A stretch of DNA of 64,000 bases from Salegentibacter maritimus (GTDB lineage: Bacteria > Bacteroidota > Bacteroidia > Flavobacteriales > Flavobacteriaceae): assembly GCF_016236915.1 (NCBI RefSeq), contig NZ_JAEHOK010000001.1, positions 62,001 to 126,000 on the forward strand. Reading direction: 5' to 3'. Both the position numbers and the translations under genes were made by a program. How positions within the stretch are numbered: position 1 is the first letter of the stretch; every line of letters starts with the position of its first letter. The notes under the pieces are model-generated. The model did no database searches. It saw only the letters and a program-made list of their open reading frames with translations, and was not told where the DNA came from. This document shows, in pieces, positions 54,300 through 63,445 of the stretch.

Positions 54300-54818
54300 A
54301 TGCAAAATAGAAGATTTTATAATCATACATTTTTGTTTTTACTGCTTATATTTTCAGTATTAGAAATTAAGGCCCAGGAAAATCCGCCAATTCCAATAGA
54401 GGTTGAAGTAAGGACATCCAGAAACCTCAATTTTGGTTCTTTTACCGCAGGAAGTGCAGGAGGAAATGTTACGGTAAGCTACGACGACCAACGTACCGTA
54501 GATGGTGATATTTTTGAGCTTAATTTTGGACAACCGGTTTCAGCAGCTTTATTTGATGTGTATGCCAATCCCGGTACCATTATCCAAATTGAAGATATGG
54601 GGCCTTTTATCCTGGAAAATCAAGATACCGGCCTGCAAATTCAACTCTTAATTAATAGTTTTAGTACCGGTCATAGAACCTTTGTGACCCAGGCTCCCAA
54701 TGCACAAGTACCTAATGAGGTTTTTGTAGGTGGCACCTTGCGTATTCCGTCAGATAATTCCGGAAACCTACCCGGAACCTACTTTGGCACATTTACCCTT
54801 AATTTTATTCATCAATAG
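54300..54818 (+). CDS. DUF4402 protein 4, with short N-terminal arm
   Basis: A 172-residue exported protein, signal peptide ending KAQ. The mature sequence ENPPIPIEVEVRTSRNLNFG begins the DUF4402 core about eight residues earlier than in subunits 1-3, i.e. most of the N-terminal arm is missing. It keeps LNFGSF and the GTYFGTFTLNFIHQ end, with Gly at position 14 from the end and His in place of the penultimate Tyr. A subunit without donor arm can only accept, so it would sit at one end of the fibre, most likely the tip (inference). It precedes the usher gene by 18 bases. Confidence 0.8.
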   Translation: MQNRRFYNHTFLFLLLIFSVLEIKAQENPPIPIEVEVRTSRNLNFGSFTAGSAGGNVTVSYDDQRTVDGDIFELNFGQPVSAALFDVYANPGTIIQIEDMGPFILENQDTGLQIQLLINSFSTGHRTFVTQAPNAQVPNEVFVGGTLRIPSDNSGNLPGTYFGTFTLNFIHQ

Positions 54819-54836
54819 ATAAGAAAGCTTCGCTTA

Positions 54837-57404
54837 ATGCAAACACTCTTCTGCTCTTTTTCTGTTGTATTTTATAAAAAATTGCTTTCTGTAATAATAT
54901 TCGCCTTTATTTCTGTACCAATCATTGCTCAGGAAGATTACCCCGGGTATGACGAATTAAGCGTAGAAATGATTGTGCCCAATCTTGGTACTATAGAAAT
55001 ACCAATTGCTATTAAGGGGCAGGATGCCTACATTCCGGTTAAAGAACTTTTTGATTATTTAAAGATTAAAAATGAAGAAACCGAAGATGGTATAAAAGGC
55101 TTTGTTATTCATCCAGATTCGTCTTATAGTATTAATGTGTCCCGCAATAACATAATTTATAAGGACAGGGAGTTTACGCTTAATGAAGGGCAGTACATTA
55201 AAACGCCTTTAAACCTTTATTTAAAATCCAATCTCTTTGGCGAAATTTTCGGTTTAAATACAGAATTTTCTTTTAGGAGTCTTTCGGTCACTATGAAAAC
55301 CGAAAAAGAGCTGCCGGTAATAAAGCAAATGCGACTTAAAAAGTTACGAAAAAATTTGAATCGTGTAAAGGGTATTGTTAAACCAGACACCACCATGGGC
55401 AGAAAATATCCTTTTTTTAAAGCAGGAACTTTAGATTGGGGAGTGGTCACAACGCAACAAAGTGAATTTGAAAATGACAATCGATTAACACTTGGCTTAG
55501 GGACCATGTTTTTAGGAGGAGAAACCAACCTGATGCTTAATTATTCCACGAGGGTTCCGTTTGATTCCAGGAATCAGTTCTACCAGTGGCGCTACGTAAA
55601 TAATGAAAGCAAGTTATTTAAACAAGTTACTGCGGGAAGAATTTTTACCCGTGCTACCTCTTCTCTATTTGCACCCGTAAGTGGTATACAGGTAACCAAT
55701 AGCCCTTTCCAAAATAGAAGATCTTTTGGTACTTATACCCTTAACGATTATACCAATCCCAGGTGGACTGTAGAGCTTTATGTAAATAATATTCTTGTAG
55801 AATTTACCGAGGCTGATGCTTCGGGGTTTTACACTTTTAATGTGCCCCTAATGTACGGTAACACTGCGGTAAGGTTAAAATTTTATGGCCCCTACGGGCA
55901 GGAGCGCGTAGAAGAGCGTATCATTAATATTCCTTATAATTTTGTTCCAAAAAATGAACTAGAATATACACTAAGTGCAGGAATTGTTGAGAATGAAGAC
56001 TTAAACCGATTTTCCCGAATTAATTTTAATTACGGACTAAGCAATGCCATTACCATAGGAGGTGGAGCAGAATACCTAAGTGGCCTAAGTTCTGGGGAAG
56101 TTATGCCATTTGTAAATTCTTCTATTAGGTTTGCTTCTAATTTTCTCTTTACGGGAGAATATATGCACGGTGTTAAAGGAGAAGGACTTTTAAGCTATAG
56201 AACCCCGGGAAATCTTCAAGTAGATCTTAATTATATTAAATACCACGAAGATCAAACCGCAATTAACTTTAATTACCTTGAAGAGCGTAAAATAAGTTTT
56301 TCTGCCCCCATTAGAGCTAAAAACTTTTCTATGTTTAGCAGGTTTAGTGTTAACCAAATTATTATGCCCACTACCCAGTTTACTACGGCGCAGTTGTTGT
56401 TATCTGGAGCAATAATGGGCATTAGCACTAATCTCACAACCTATGGAATATATAACGACCGGGTAAAAGAACCAACTATTTATACTTCGATTTCGCAAAA
56501 TTACCGACTTCCGCACAATTTCTTGTTCTCACCGCAGGTACAATACGATTTTAGCCGAAATCAGTTTAATAATATTATTGCAGAATTAGAACGTCCGGTT
56601 TTTAAACAGGGTTTTATCAATATAGCTTACGAGCATAATCTCTTACGAAACGCCAATATTTTTGAATTCGGTTTAAGGTATGCTTTTAACTTTGCGCAAA
56701 CCTCTATGACTTCAAGATTGGGGAATAGAAATAATTCTTTTGTGCAATCTGCGCGTGGAAGTTTAATCTTAGACGATAATACAGGTTATGTTATGGCCAA
56801 CAACCGCACCGCTATGTCCAGGGCCGCTGTAAGCATTATGCCTTTCCTCGATTTTAATACAAACGGCAAGAGAGATCCTATGGAGCCATTGGTAAGCGGT
56901 ATGGAAATAAAGAATACTTCGGGTAAATTAACATATAACGAAGATGAAACAATACTCCGAATTACCGAACTGCAACCTTATATAGATTTATTATTGGAAA
57001 TTAATCCTAACAGTCTTGACAATATTGCCTGGAAAGTAAAAAACGAAAAAATAAAAGTACATACTATACCTAATCAATTTCAGGAAATTGAAGTACCAGT
57101 AGAAGTTTTGGGAGAAGTTGCCGGCATGGTTTACTTAAAAAAAGGAAATAGTATGAATGGGCAGGGCAGAATTATAGTGAATATTTTAAATAAAAGCGGA
57201 AAGTTGGTCAAGGAAATTTTAACCGAAGCTGATGGATATTTTACCTACCTGGGATTAAAACCGGGTGCTTATACCGCTGAAATTGATCCTAACCAAATGA
57301 AAAAACTTGGTTATACCGCGGGGAAAGCCATAGAATTTGAAATAAAAGTAGATAAATACGGTGATATTGTAGATACACTGGAATTTATTATTACAACCGA
57401 TTAA
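54837..57404 (+). CDS. Usher-like outer-membrane assembly protein
   Basis: An 855-residue exported protein (signal peptide ending PIIAQ). The N-terminal DELSVEMIVPNLGTIEIPI and AYIPVKELFDYLKI could be the periplasmic domain that receives chaperone-subunit complexes. The body has many amphipathic beta strands of an outer-membrane barrel. The plug region is readable at about 318-360 (WTVELYVNNILVEFTEAD), followed by INIPYNFVPKNELEYTLSAG (about 362-381), which corresponds to the usher signature 'FTVPYSSVPxLxREGxxxYSLTAG'. The C-terminal domain (GYFTYLGLKPGAYTAEIDPN) is like a carboxypeptidase-regulatory repeat. It ends the cluster. Length fits ushers (about 800-870). Confidence 0.85.
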   Translation: MQTLFCSFSVVFYKKLLSVIIFAFISVPIIAQEDYPGYDELSVEMIVPNLGTIEIPIAIKGQDAYIPVKELFDYLKIKNEETEDGIKGFVIHPDSSYSINVSRNNIIYKDREFTLNEGQYIKTPLNLYLKSNLFGEIFGLNTEFSFRSLSVTMKTEKELPVIKQMRLKKLRKNLNRVKGIVKPDTTMGRKYPFFKAGTLDWGVVTTQQSEFENDNRLTLGLGTMFLGGETNLMLNYSTRVPFDSRNQFYQWRYVNNESKLFKQVTAGRIFTRATSSLFAPVSGIQVTNSPFQNRRSFGTYTLNDYTNPRWTVELYVNNILVEFTEADASGFYTFNVPLMYGNTAVRLKFYGPYGQERVEERIINIPYNFVPKNELEYTLSAGIVENEDLNRFSRINFNYGLSNAITIGGGAEYLSGLSSGEVMPFVNSSIRFASNFLFTGEYMHGVKGEGLLSYRTPGNLQVDLNYIKYHEDQTAINFNYLEERKISFSAPIRAKNFSMFSRFSVNQIIMPTTQFTTAQLLLSGAIMGISTNLTTYGIYNDRVKEPTIYTSISQNYRLPHNFLFSPQVQYDFSRNQFNNIIAELERPVFKQGFINIAYEHNLLRNANIFEFGLRYAFNFAQTSMTSRLGNRNNSFVQSARGSLILDDNTGYVMANNRTAMSRAAVSIMPFLDFNTNGKRDPMEPLVSGMEIKNTSGKLTYNEDETILRITELQPYIDLLLEINPNSLDNIAWKVKNEKIKVHTIPNQFQEIEVPVEVLGEVAGMVYLKKGNSMNGQGRIIVNILNKSGKLVKEILTEADGYFTYLGLKPGAYTAEIDPNQMKKLGYTAGKAIEFEIKVDKYGDIVDTLEFIITTD

Positions 57405-57413
57405 TTCAGCATA

Positions 57414-57911
57414 TTATTTATAGGTTATTTTAAGAATTTCCAGTTTCCGGGATTCTTTACCCAGCAAAAAGTCTATTTTATCTCCAACTCTTTTTCCGGT
57501 AACCGCTTTGGCAATGGGTGCTATAAATGCAATTTTTTGTTTTTTAACATCGGCTTCATCAACTCCTACAATTTGGAATTCCTGTTTACGTCCGTCCTGC
57601 TTTAAAACTACCCAAGCTCCAAAACGAACTTCATCTTTAGGTTGATCTGTTAACTCTAAAAGCCTTGCATTGGTAATTCTTTCTCTTAGTAAATTAAGCT
57701 TACCGTCTATCACCGCTTTTGCCCTTCTTCGTTCGGTTTCATTTTCAATATTAATCCCGGCTCGATCTGCTATAAGACTCCCCTCTTCTTCCTTTAGTTC
57801 TTTTAGACCATTTGGGGTCACATAATTTGTTTGTCCGGAAGGTAACGCAGCCCTTGGCGGTATAATAGGTGCTTCTTCCTGATCGTCCTCTTTTACAAAA
57901 CCTCTGCTCAT
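57414..57911 (-). CDS. GreA/GreB family transcript-cleavage/elongation factor
   Basis: A 165-residue protein with a GreA/GreB-like architecture: an N-terminal coiled coil (GLKELKEEEGSLIADRAGIN, then AKAVIDGKLNLLRERI) and a C-terminal FKBP-like domain (FGAWVVLKQDGRKQEFQIVG and APIAKAVTGKRVGDKIDFLLG). It is shifted by a 35-residue polar N-terminal extension (VKEDDQEEAPIIPPRAALP) not seen in E. coli GreB. It acts on stalled RNA polymerase. It is convergent with the usher gene (nine bases between stop codons) and not part of that cluster. Confidence 0.85.
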   Translation of the reverse strand: MSRGFVKEDDQEEAPIIPPRAALPSGQTNYVTPNGLKELKEEEGSLIADRAGINIENETERRRAKAVIDGKLNLLRERITNARLLELTDQPKDEVRFGAWVVLKQDGRKQEFQIVGVDEADVKKQKIAFIAPIAKAVTGKRVGDKIDFLLGKESRKLEILKITYK

Positions 57912-58046
57912 AAGTGTATTTTAAGGTATAAAATAACAATTATAGAAATGAGGTGAAAATTATCTTTCTATATAAAATCATAAATATTTTAGTAGAAGCC
58001 GGCATGCATTATCTATTAGCGTATTTTTATTTTATAAATTTAAATA

Positions 58047-59858
58047 ATGAGTCTGGAGATAGCCATATTGTTTTTTATTATTGTAGTAGTGATAATTTTG
58101 TTTGCCCTGGAAGTATTTCCCATAGATAAAATTGCCTTCTTTATTCTCGCAACACTTCTACTCACAAATCTGGTTAGCCCGGAAGAAGCTATCTCGGGTT
58201 TTTCAAGTCCTGCAACCATAACTGTTCTCGCTCTAATGATAATCGCCATAGGCCTGGAAGCTAATGGAGTTATAGATTGGCTGGCAGGCGGACTTAAAAA
58301 TTTAAGAATCCTACCGGTTTTTCTAATGGTACCGGCTTTTATGCTTATTGCGGGTAGTATTTCGGCATTTATTAATACTACAGCAGTGGTTATTGTATTT
58401 ATTAAAATTATCACCGAATTATCTGCACGATACAATATTCCCAGTTCAAAACTACTTTTACCCATTTCTTTCGCCGGAATTATAGGAGGAAGCTGTACTC
58501 TTATGGGTACGTCTACTAACCTTATTGTTAACGCCGTCGCTGTAGAACGCGGTATAGAAAGGTTTAGCTTTTTTGAATTTACCTGGTATGGTGTCATCTT
58601 CATGATAATTACAATCATTATGGTGAGTCTTCTAATTAAATTTCTTCCCAGGTCTGGAAAGAATAAGATTAGTGAAGATTATAATTTAGACGAATATATT
58701 ACCAAAGTAATTATTCAAAAGGATTCCGGTTCTATAGGAAAAAGTATTCAGGAAAGCTTTTTATATGATAATGACGATATTGAAGTTTTAAGATTAAAAC
58801 GCAACGGCATTATTAACGATTGGCCCGGGAAATTTACTACCCTTAAAGAAGGAGACCAACTACTATTACGCTGTAATCTTGAAAATTTACTAAAATTAAA
58901 GGATTCAGAAGGTTTTACGGTTATTAAAGAGGGAGATAAAAGAAAACTGGCAGACCCCATTATCGATTCTGAAGAGTTAGAAGAAAACGTACAGGTAGTA
59001 GAAATTTTAATGCTACCCAATTCCCCACTTATCGGAAAGAATATTAAAACCGTTGGATGGTACGACCTACATGGGGCTGTACCGCTGGCAATTAGAAAAC
59101 GTAGGAATTTTAGAAATCCTAAAAGAAGAATTTTTAACCGCGGAAAAGATGAAATTGAATTAAGGGTTGGAGACCGTCTACTGGTAGAGGTTACCGAAAG
59201 TGCTTTAGATGAGTTGCGAAAAATTGAAAATATTACGATACTCGAGCAACACAAAAATATTGAAGTAACCACAAAAACCAAGAGATACCTTTCGCTATCT
59301 ATTTTACTAGTGGTTATTGCACTTTCGGCATTTTCTATTTTTCCTATTTTAAAAAGTGCGATAATAGGTTGTTTTCTAATGATTTTCACCAAATGTATAG
59401 ACCTGGGAAAAATCTATGCCCAGGTAAACTGGCAAATTATTTTCTTGTTGGCAGGAATGATTCCTTTAGGTGTGGCAATGAATAATACCGGAGCCGACCA
59501 ATGGATATCAGATCAATTACTCCTGGTGTTTGAGAATCAAACCGATACTGTAATTATAGGGATTCTCTTTCTTGTTACTATGATATTAAGCGGGTTTATC
59601 TCCAATAATGCTACAGCAATTATTATAACCCCCATTGCTATAAGTATTGCAGCCAGTCTACAAATGGATCCCAAACCCTTTATCTTATCGGTGCTTTTTG
59701 CTTCTAATTTTAGTTTTTTTACCCCGGTTGGCTACCAAACCAATACCATAATTTACGGTATGGGTATTTATAGGTTTAGGCATTTTTTTATTATTGGTGG
59801 CCTGGTATCTTTAGTGCTTTGGGTAACCGCTTCCCTACTGCTTTCTACCAGTTTTTAA
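58047..59858 (+). CDS. SLC13/CitT-type permease with two TrkA-C domains
   Basis: A 603-residue inner-membrane transporter. Two blocks of hydrophobic helices (residues about 1-200 and 415-603) surround a cytoplasmic region of two RCK_C (TrkA-C) domains (about 210-400: FTTLKEGDQLLLRCNLENLL and ELRVGDRLLVEVTESALDEL). It contains SCTLMGTSTNLIVNAVAVE and ATAIIITPIAISIAA, the SNT-type motifs of Na+-coupled di- or tricarboxylate and sulfate transporters. Substrate is unknown; the RCK_C pair is found in putative sulfate and other anion permeases. Start at 58047 follows an AT-rich intergenic region of 135 bases. Confidence 0.88.
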   Translation: MSLEIAILFFIIVVVIILFALEVFPIDKIAFFILATLLLTNLVSPEEAISGFSSPATITVLALMIIAIGLEANGVIDWLAGGLKNLRILPVFLMVPAFMLIAGSISAFINTTAVVIVFIKIITELSARYNIPSSKLLLPISFAGIIGGSCTLMGTSTNLIVNAVAVERGIERFSFFEFTWYGVIFMIITIIMVSLLIKFLPRSGKNKISEDYNLDEYITKVIIQKDSGSIGKSIQESFLYDNDDIEVLRLKRNGIINDWPGKFTTLKEGDQLLLRCNLENLLKLKDSEGFTVIKEGDKRKLADPIIDSEELEENVQVVEILMLPNSPLIGKNIKTVGWYDLHGAVPLAIRKRRNFRNPKRRIFNRGKDEIELRVGDRLLVEVTESALDELRKIENITILEQHKNIEVTTKTKRYLSLSILLVVIALSAFSIFPILKSAIIGCFLMIFTKCIDLGKIYAQVNWQIIFLLAGMIPLGVAMNNTGADQWISDQLLLVFENQTDTVIIGILFLVTMILSGFISNNATAIIITPIAISIAASLQMDPKPFILSVLFASNFSFFTPVGYQTNTIIYGMGIYRFRHFFIIGGLVSLVLWVTASLLLSTSF

Positions 59859-59980
59859 TTAGGAATCCGGTCTAATTTCAGGTATTTTTGAAAAAACTTT
59901 ATCTCGAATCTATTTGATATTTCCAGATTTAAATGTTTGTATACCTAAGTTCAAACCTGGATTAATTTCTAAATATTTCT

Positions 59981-61246
59981 ATGAGCTTACCTAAAAACCG
60001 TCTACTTATTATTGGCTGTGTTTGGCCCGAACCTAATTCTTCTGCCGCCGGTAGCCGAATGTTACAATTACTGCAATTTTTTCTTGGCGAAAAATATGAG
60101 ATCACTTTTGTAAGCACAGCGGCCCGTAGCGAGTTTGCCATAGATCTGGAAAACATGAATATCGCTTCTGAAGTGATTAGAATGAACCATTCTTCTTTTG
60201 ACGAATTATTAAGGCAAATTCAGCCTAATTTTGTGCTCTTTGATAGGTTTATGACCGAAGAACAATTTGGATGGCGCGTAGATGAAAACTGCCCTGAAGC
60301 CATAAAAATACTCGATACAGAAGATCTTCATTTTCTAAGAAAATCCAGAATAGAAGCTTTCAAAAAAAATATACCTGCCGAGAATATTTATTTTGATGCC
60401 GACATTACCAAAAGGGAAATCGCCAGTATCTACAGGTGCGATCTTAGCCTTATCATTTCTGAAGCTGAAATGGAATTGTTGCAAAATAAATTTGAAATAA
60501 ACCCTCGCCTACTTTATTACCTTCCTTTTATGCTGAATTCTATTTCGGAGGAAGAAGCACTGAATTTGCCAAACTATCAAGAGCGTAACAATTTTATAAG
60601 TATCGGTAATTTCCTGCACGAACCAAATTGGAATGCGGTGCTATATCTAAAGGAAGAAATATGGCCATTAATACGTAAGGAATTACCGGATGCAAAACTT
60701 ATTGTTTACGGGGCTTATCCATCGCAAAAAGTATGGAACCTTCATAATGAAAAAGAAGGATTTATTGTAAAAGGACGCGCAGAAACTGCTGAAGCTGTTA
60801 TGCAACAGGCAAAAGTATGCCTGGCCCCCATAAGATTTGGCGCCGGGTTAAAAGGGAAGCTGGTTATGGCGATGCAATGTAGTACTCCTTCGGTTACAAC
60901 TACAATGGGAGCTGAAGGAATTAACGGAGCTTTAAGCTGGAATGGATTTATTGTCAATAAACCTGAACTTTTTGCCGCAGAAGCCGTGCGTTTGTATAAA
61001 GATGAAAAACTTTGGGTAGAAGCGGTACAAAATGGCCATGCCATAATTAACTCACGATTTAAAAAAGAAAAACATCAACAAAAATTTGCTACAAAGTTAG
61101 CAGGGCTTATTCAAGATAAAGATGTTAATAGAAAAAGAAATTTTGTGGGTAAAATGTTGCAATACCACAAACATAGAAGTACTTATTTTATGGCTAAATT
61201 TATAGAAGAAAAGGAGAAGAATAAAAAAACCGCCGGCCATAATTAG
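59981..61246 (+). CDS. Glycosyltransferase family 4-like protein
   Basis: A 421-residue GT-B enzyme. The N-terminal half has the GT4 Rossmann strands (NRLLIIGCVWPEPNSSAAGS and KYEITFVSTAARS); the C-terminal half shows NNFISIGNFLHEPNWNAVLY, KLIVYGAYPSQKVWNLHNEK and KVCLAPIRFGAGLKGKLVMA, where the G-x-K-x-K(L) with the preceding Pro-Ile resembles the sugar-nucleotide site. No membrane helix. It ends inside a terminator. Its role is probably in surface glycan synthesis, without further evidence. Confidence 0.85.
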   Translation: MSLPKNRLLIIGCVWPEPNSSAAGSRMLQLLQFFLGEKYEITFVSTAARSEFAIDLENMNIASEVIRMNHSSFDELLRQIQPNFVLFDRFMTEEQFGWRVDENCPEAIKILDTEDLHFLRKSRIEAFKKNIPAENIYFDADITKREIASIYRCDLSLIISEAEMELLQNKFEINPRLLYYLPFMLNSISEEEALNLPNYQERNNFISIGNFLHEPNWNAVLYLKEEIWPLIRKELPDAKLIVYGAYPSQKVWNLHNEKEGFIVKGRAETAEAVMQQAKVCLAPIRFGAGLKGKLVMAMQCSTPSVTTTMGAEGINGALSWNGFIVNKPELFAAEAVRLYKDEKLWVEAVQNGHAIINSRFKKEKHQQKFATKLAGLIQDKDVNRKRNFVGKMLQYHKHRSTYFMAKFIEEKEKNKKTAGHN

Positions 61247-61262
61247 CCTCCCGGCGGTTTTT
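61228..61262 (+). terminator. Rho-independent terminator
   Basis: AAACCGCCGG pairs with CCGGCGGTTT, followed by T residues. Its left arm is inside the last codons of the glycosyltransferase gene. Confidence 0.85.
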
Positions 61263-61301
61263 ATTACACAAAAGGAACAGTTTCCTGTTCATCAACAGAA
61301 A

Positions 61302-62639
61302 TCAAACAAATTGAGGCGTTTCTTGATGTTCAAATAACTTTTGATTTAACCCCTGTAGGGTTTGTATTTTATGTTTAGAAGCTACCAATAAAGAAATATT
61401 ATTATTACTACCCCCATAAGAAATCATTCGAACAGGAATATCATTTAATAGTTCAAACAAACGGCTGGTACTTTTATCTTCAATAAGGCCTTCTCCCACA
61501 ATACAAATAATACTATGTTCTTTTTCTACGGTAATTTCTCCATAATCATTCAACTCTTCCAGAATTTGATCTAAATTTCTATCAGAATCTATGGTTAATG
61601 AAATTGCAATTTCAGAAGTGGTAATCATATCTATTGCAGTCTCATATTTATCAAAAACCTCAAAGATCTTTTTAAGAAAACCATGCGCCATTAACATCCT
61701 GTTAGATTTAATTTTAATGGCGGTAATCCCGTCTTTCGCCGAAATAGCCTTAAGTCCGCGAGAATGTATTTCGTCTGAAATTCTCGTTCCAGGAAGGTCG
61801 GGTGTAAATGTATTTTTTAAGAATAACGGGATTTGCCTTTTTATAACCGGCGAAATAGTTTGAGGATGCAAAATCTTAGCTCCAAAATAAGCTAGCTCTG
61901 AGGCCTCTTCAAAACTTAATTCGGCTATGGCATGCGTATTCTCTACATATCTTGGGTCGTTATTATGAAACCCGTCAATATCTGTCCAAATTTGAACTTC
62001 ATCAGCCTTTACAGCTGCTGCCAAAATAGTTGCACTATAATCGCTACCACCTCTTTTTAAAGTATTAATACTATTATTTGAATCTATTCTTACAAAGCCC
62101 TGAGTAATATAAACCTCAGTAGGTTCCAACTGTGATATGCTTTTTTGAAAAAGTTCCCCAACCAACTCAGTATCCGGGTTTTCCAGATTTGAAACGTGCA
62201 TAAAGTCTTTGGCATTCAAAAAGTTATTCTGTATTCCTTGCTGAGTAAGAAAAGTAGAAAAAATATAGGTGAGCATTGTTTCACCTGTAGTGACTACTTC
62301 TGCGTAAACACCTTCTGAATACTCATTTAGAGTTAGGCTCTTTAAGGTAGTTAAAACATCGTTTACAAAACTCCCGGCATCTGCATTTAAAGTCGCATCG
62401 TTTATAAGCGCGTCAATCGTTTCTTCATGCTTATTTTTTAATTCAGAAATAATCGTTGCTATAGCTGAATGATCTTTAACTTTAATAAGGTCGGTTATCT
62501 CTACCAACTTATTAGTTACACCAGACATTGCCGAAAGAACAAGTAGCTTCTTCCCTTCGCGACCCGCCAGAATATTTTTTACATTTTTTATACTCTCAAC
62601 AGAGCCTACAGACGTTCCCCCAAATTTTAATACCTTCAT
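61302..62639 (-). CDS. lysC: Aspartate kinase (monofunctional)
   Basis: Phosphorylates aspartate, the first step to Lys, Met and Thr. The 445-residue protein starts with KFGGTSVGS (residues 5-13, ATP/aspartate binding) and has the LKRGGSDYSATILAAA phosphate-binding block and WTDIDGFHNNDPRY. Two ACT domains follow from about residue 295 (KDGITAIKIKSNRMLMAHGF, then EHSIICIVGEGLIEDKS), which usually bind Lys or Thr. Length is typical of monofunctional enzymes. It is divergent from the ACT-like gene 62770 with 130 bases between, so an amino-acid-responsive regulation can be imagined. Confidence 0.95.
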   Translation of the reverse strand: MKVLKFGGTSVGSVESIKNVKNILAGREGKKLLVLSAMSGVTNKLVEITDLIKVKDHSAIATIISELKNKHEETIDALINDATLNADAGSFVNDVLTTLKSLTLNEYSEGVYAEVVTTGETMLTYIFSTFLTQQGIQNNFLNAKDFMHVSNLENPDTELVGELFQKSISQLEPTEVYITQGFVRIDSNNSINTLKRGGSDYSATILAAAVKADEVQIWTDIDGFHNNDPRYVENTHAIAELSFEEASELAYFGAKILHPQTISPVIKRQIPLFLKNTFTPDLPGTRISDEIHSRGLKAISAKDGITAIKIKSNRMLMAHGFLKKIFEVFDKYETAIDMITTSEIAISLTIDSDRNLDQILEELNDYGEITVEKEHSIICIVGEGLIEDKSTSRLFELLNDIPVRMISYGGSNNNISLLVASKHKIQTLQGLNQKLFEHQETPQFV

Positions 62640-62738
62640 CTTTAAGTGTTTTTAAAATTATTTTAGATCATGCTAAAATAACTTCGTGCATAAATAGAAT
62701 TTAAGCCTGCTGTGGCAAAATATATCTATCAATTTATA

Positions 62739-62746
62739 TACATTTG
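62739..62746 (+). promoter_or_regulatory. Putative -7 element before the ACT-like gene
   Basis: TACATTTG fits TAnnTTTG, 24 bases before the ATG at 62770. It lies in the 130-base region shared with the divergent aspartate kinase gene. Confidence 0.45.
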
Positions 62747-62769
62747 CACAAAATGTTTAATATTTAACA

Positions 62770-63414
62770 ATGAAAACAATAACCACCTGTGTTCACGATA
62801 TTATTAGGCATCAGCCCTTTCTTGACGATGCCATTGCAAGAGACATTATAAACTTTAGTGGACTTGCTGAAGACATTCAGCCGCAGGTAGAGAAGGAAAT
62901 GCGTAAACCTGTAAAGCAAGGTTCTATTATTATGGCATTAAGGCGTTACGCACCCCACCGAACCAAAGTTAATATGCAACACTTAAGGGAATTGGGAGAT
63001 ATTGTGGTTAGATCTGGTATTACAGAATATACCTTTTTAAATTCTAACAGCATTATTGCCAATAAAGCAAAACTTCTGGATGCGGTTAAGGATCAAAGTG
63101 GGGTATACCTTAATTATTCAAGTAACTACCAGGAAAGTAATATTTTGGTATCGTCCAGCCTTACAAACCTGGTTGAAGACTGTTTTAGGAGTGAAAGACG
63201 TGTTTCGGTAAAGGAAGAGTTATCGTCTATAACCATTGCCCTCCCTAAAAATAGTTCACAGTTTGTAGGCCTCTACTTTTATCTCTTTAAGCTTTTAGCT
63301 TATGAAGGAATACCGATTTTTGAAATGATTTCAACTTCAAATTATTTTGCGCTATTCCTGGAAAAGGAATATGTAAATCAAGCTTTTTTATTGATTAATG
63401 AAATAAAGAAGTAG
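62770..63414 (+). CDS. ACT-domain-like protein, divergent from aspartate kinase
   Basis: A 214-residue protein without signal peptide. The N-terminal half (FLDDAIARDIINFSGLAEDI and SIIMALRRYAPHRTKV) looks like a small helical domain, possibly helix-turn-helix. The C-terminal part (about 145-212) follows the ACT pattern beta-alpha-beta-beta-alpha: SSITIALPKNSSQFVGLYFY, then PIFEMISTSNYFALFLEKEY and QAFLLINEIKK. It is divergent from lysC. An ACT regulatory protein sensing an amino acid and acting on the aspartate pathway is an inference. I recognise no experimentally known member. Confidence 0.65.
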   Translation: MKTITTCVHDIIRHQPFLDDAIARDIINFSGLAEDIQPQVEKEMRKPVKQGSIIMALRRYAPHRTKVNMQHLRELGDIVVRSGITEYTFLNSNSIIANKAKLLDAVKDQSGVYLNYSSNYQESNILVSSSLTNLVEDCFRSERRVSVKEELSSITIALPKNSSQFVGLYFYLFKLLAYEGIPIFEMISTSNYFALFLEKEYVNQAFLLINEIKK

Positions 63415-63445
63415 CACGTCTCTCCTATTAAAAAACTATCTAAAC

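Noticed and set aside
58040-58618. A 192-residue minus-strand ORF over the SLC13 gene
   Set aside because: It is the mirror of a clear transporter gene; composition is explained by reverse-complement of hydrophobic codons, with no motif.
58748-59392. A 214-residue minus-strand ORF
   Set aside because: Shadow of the TrkA-C part of the SLC13 permease; no known fold or start signal.
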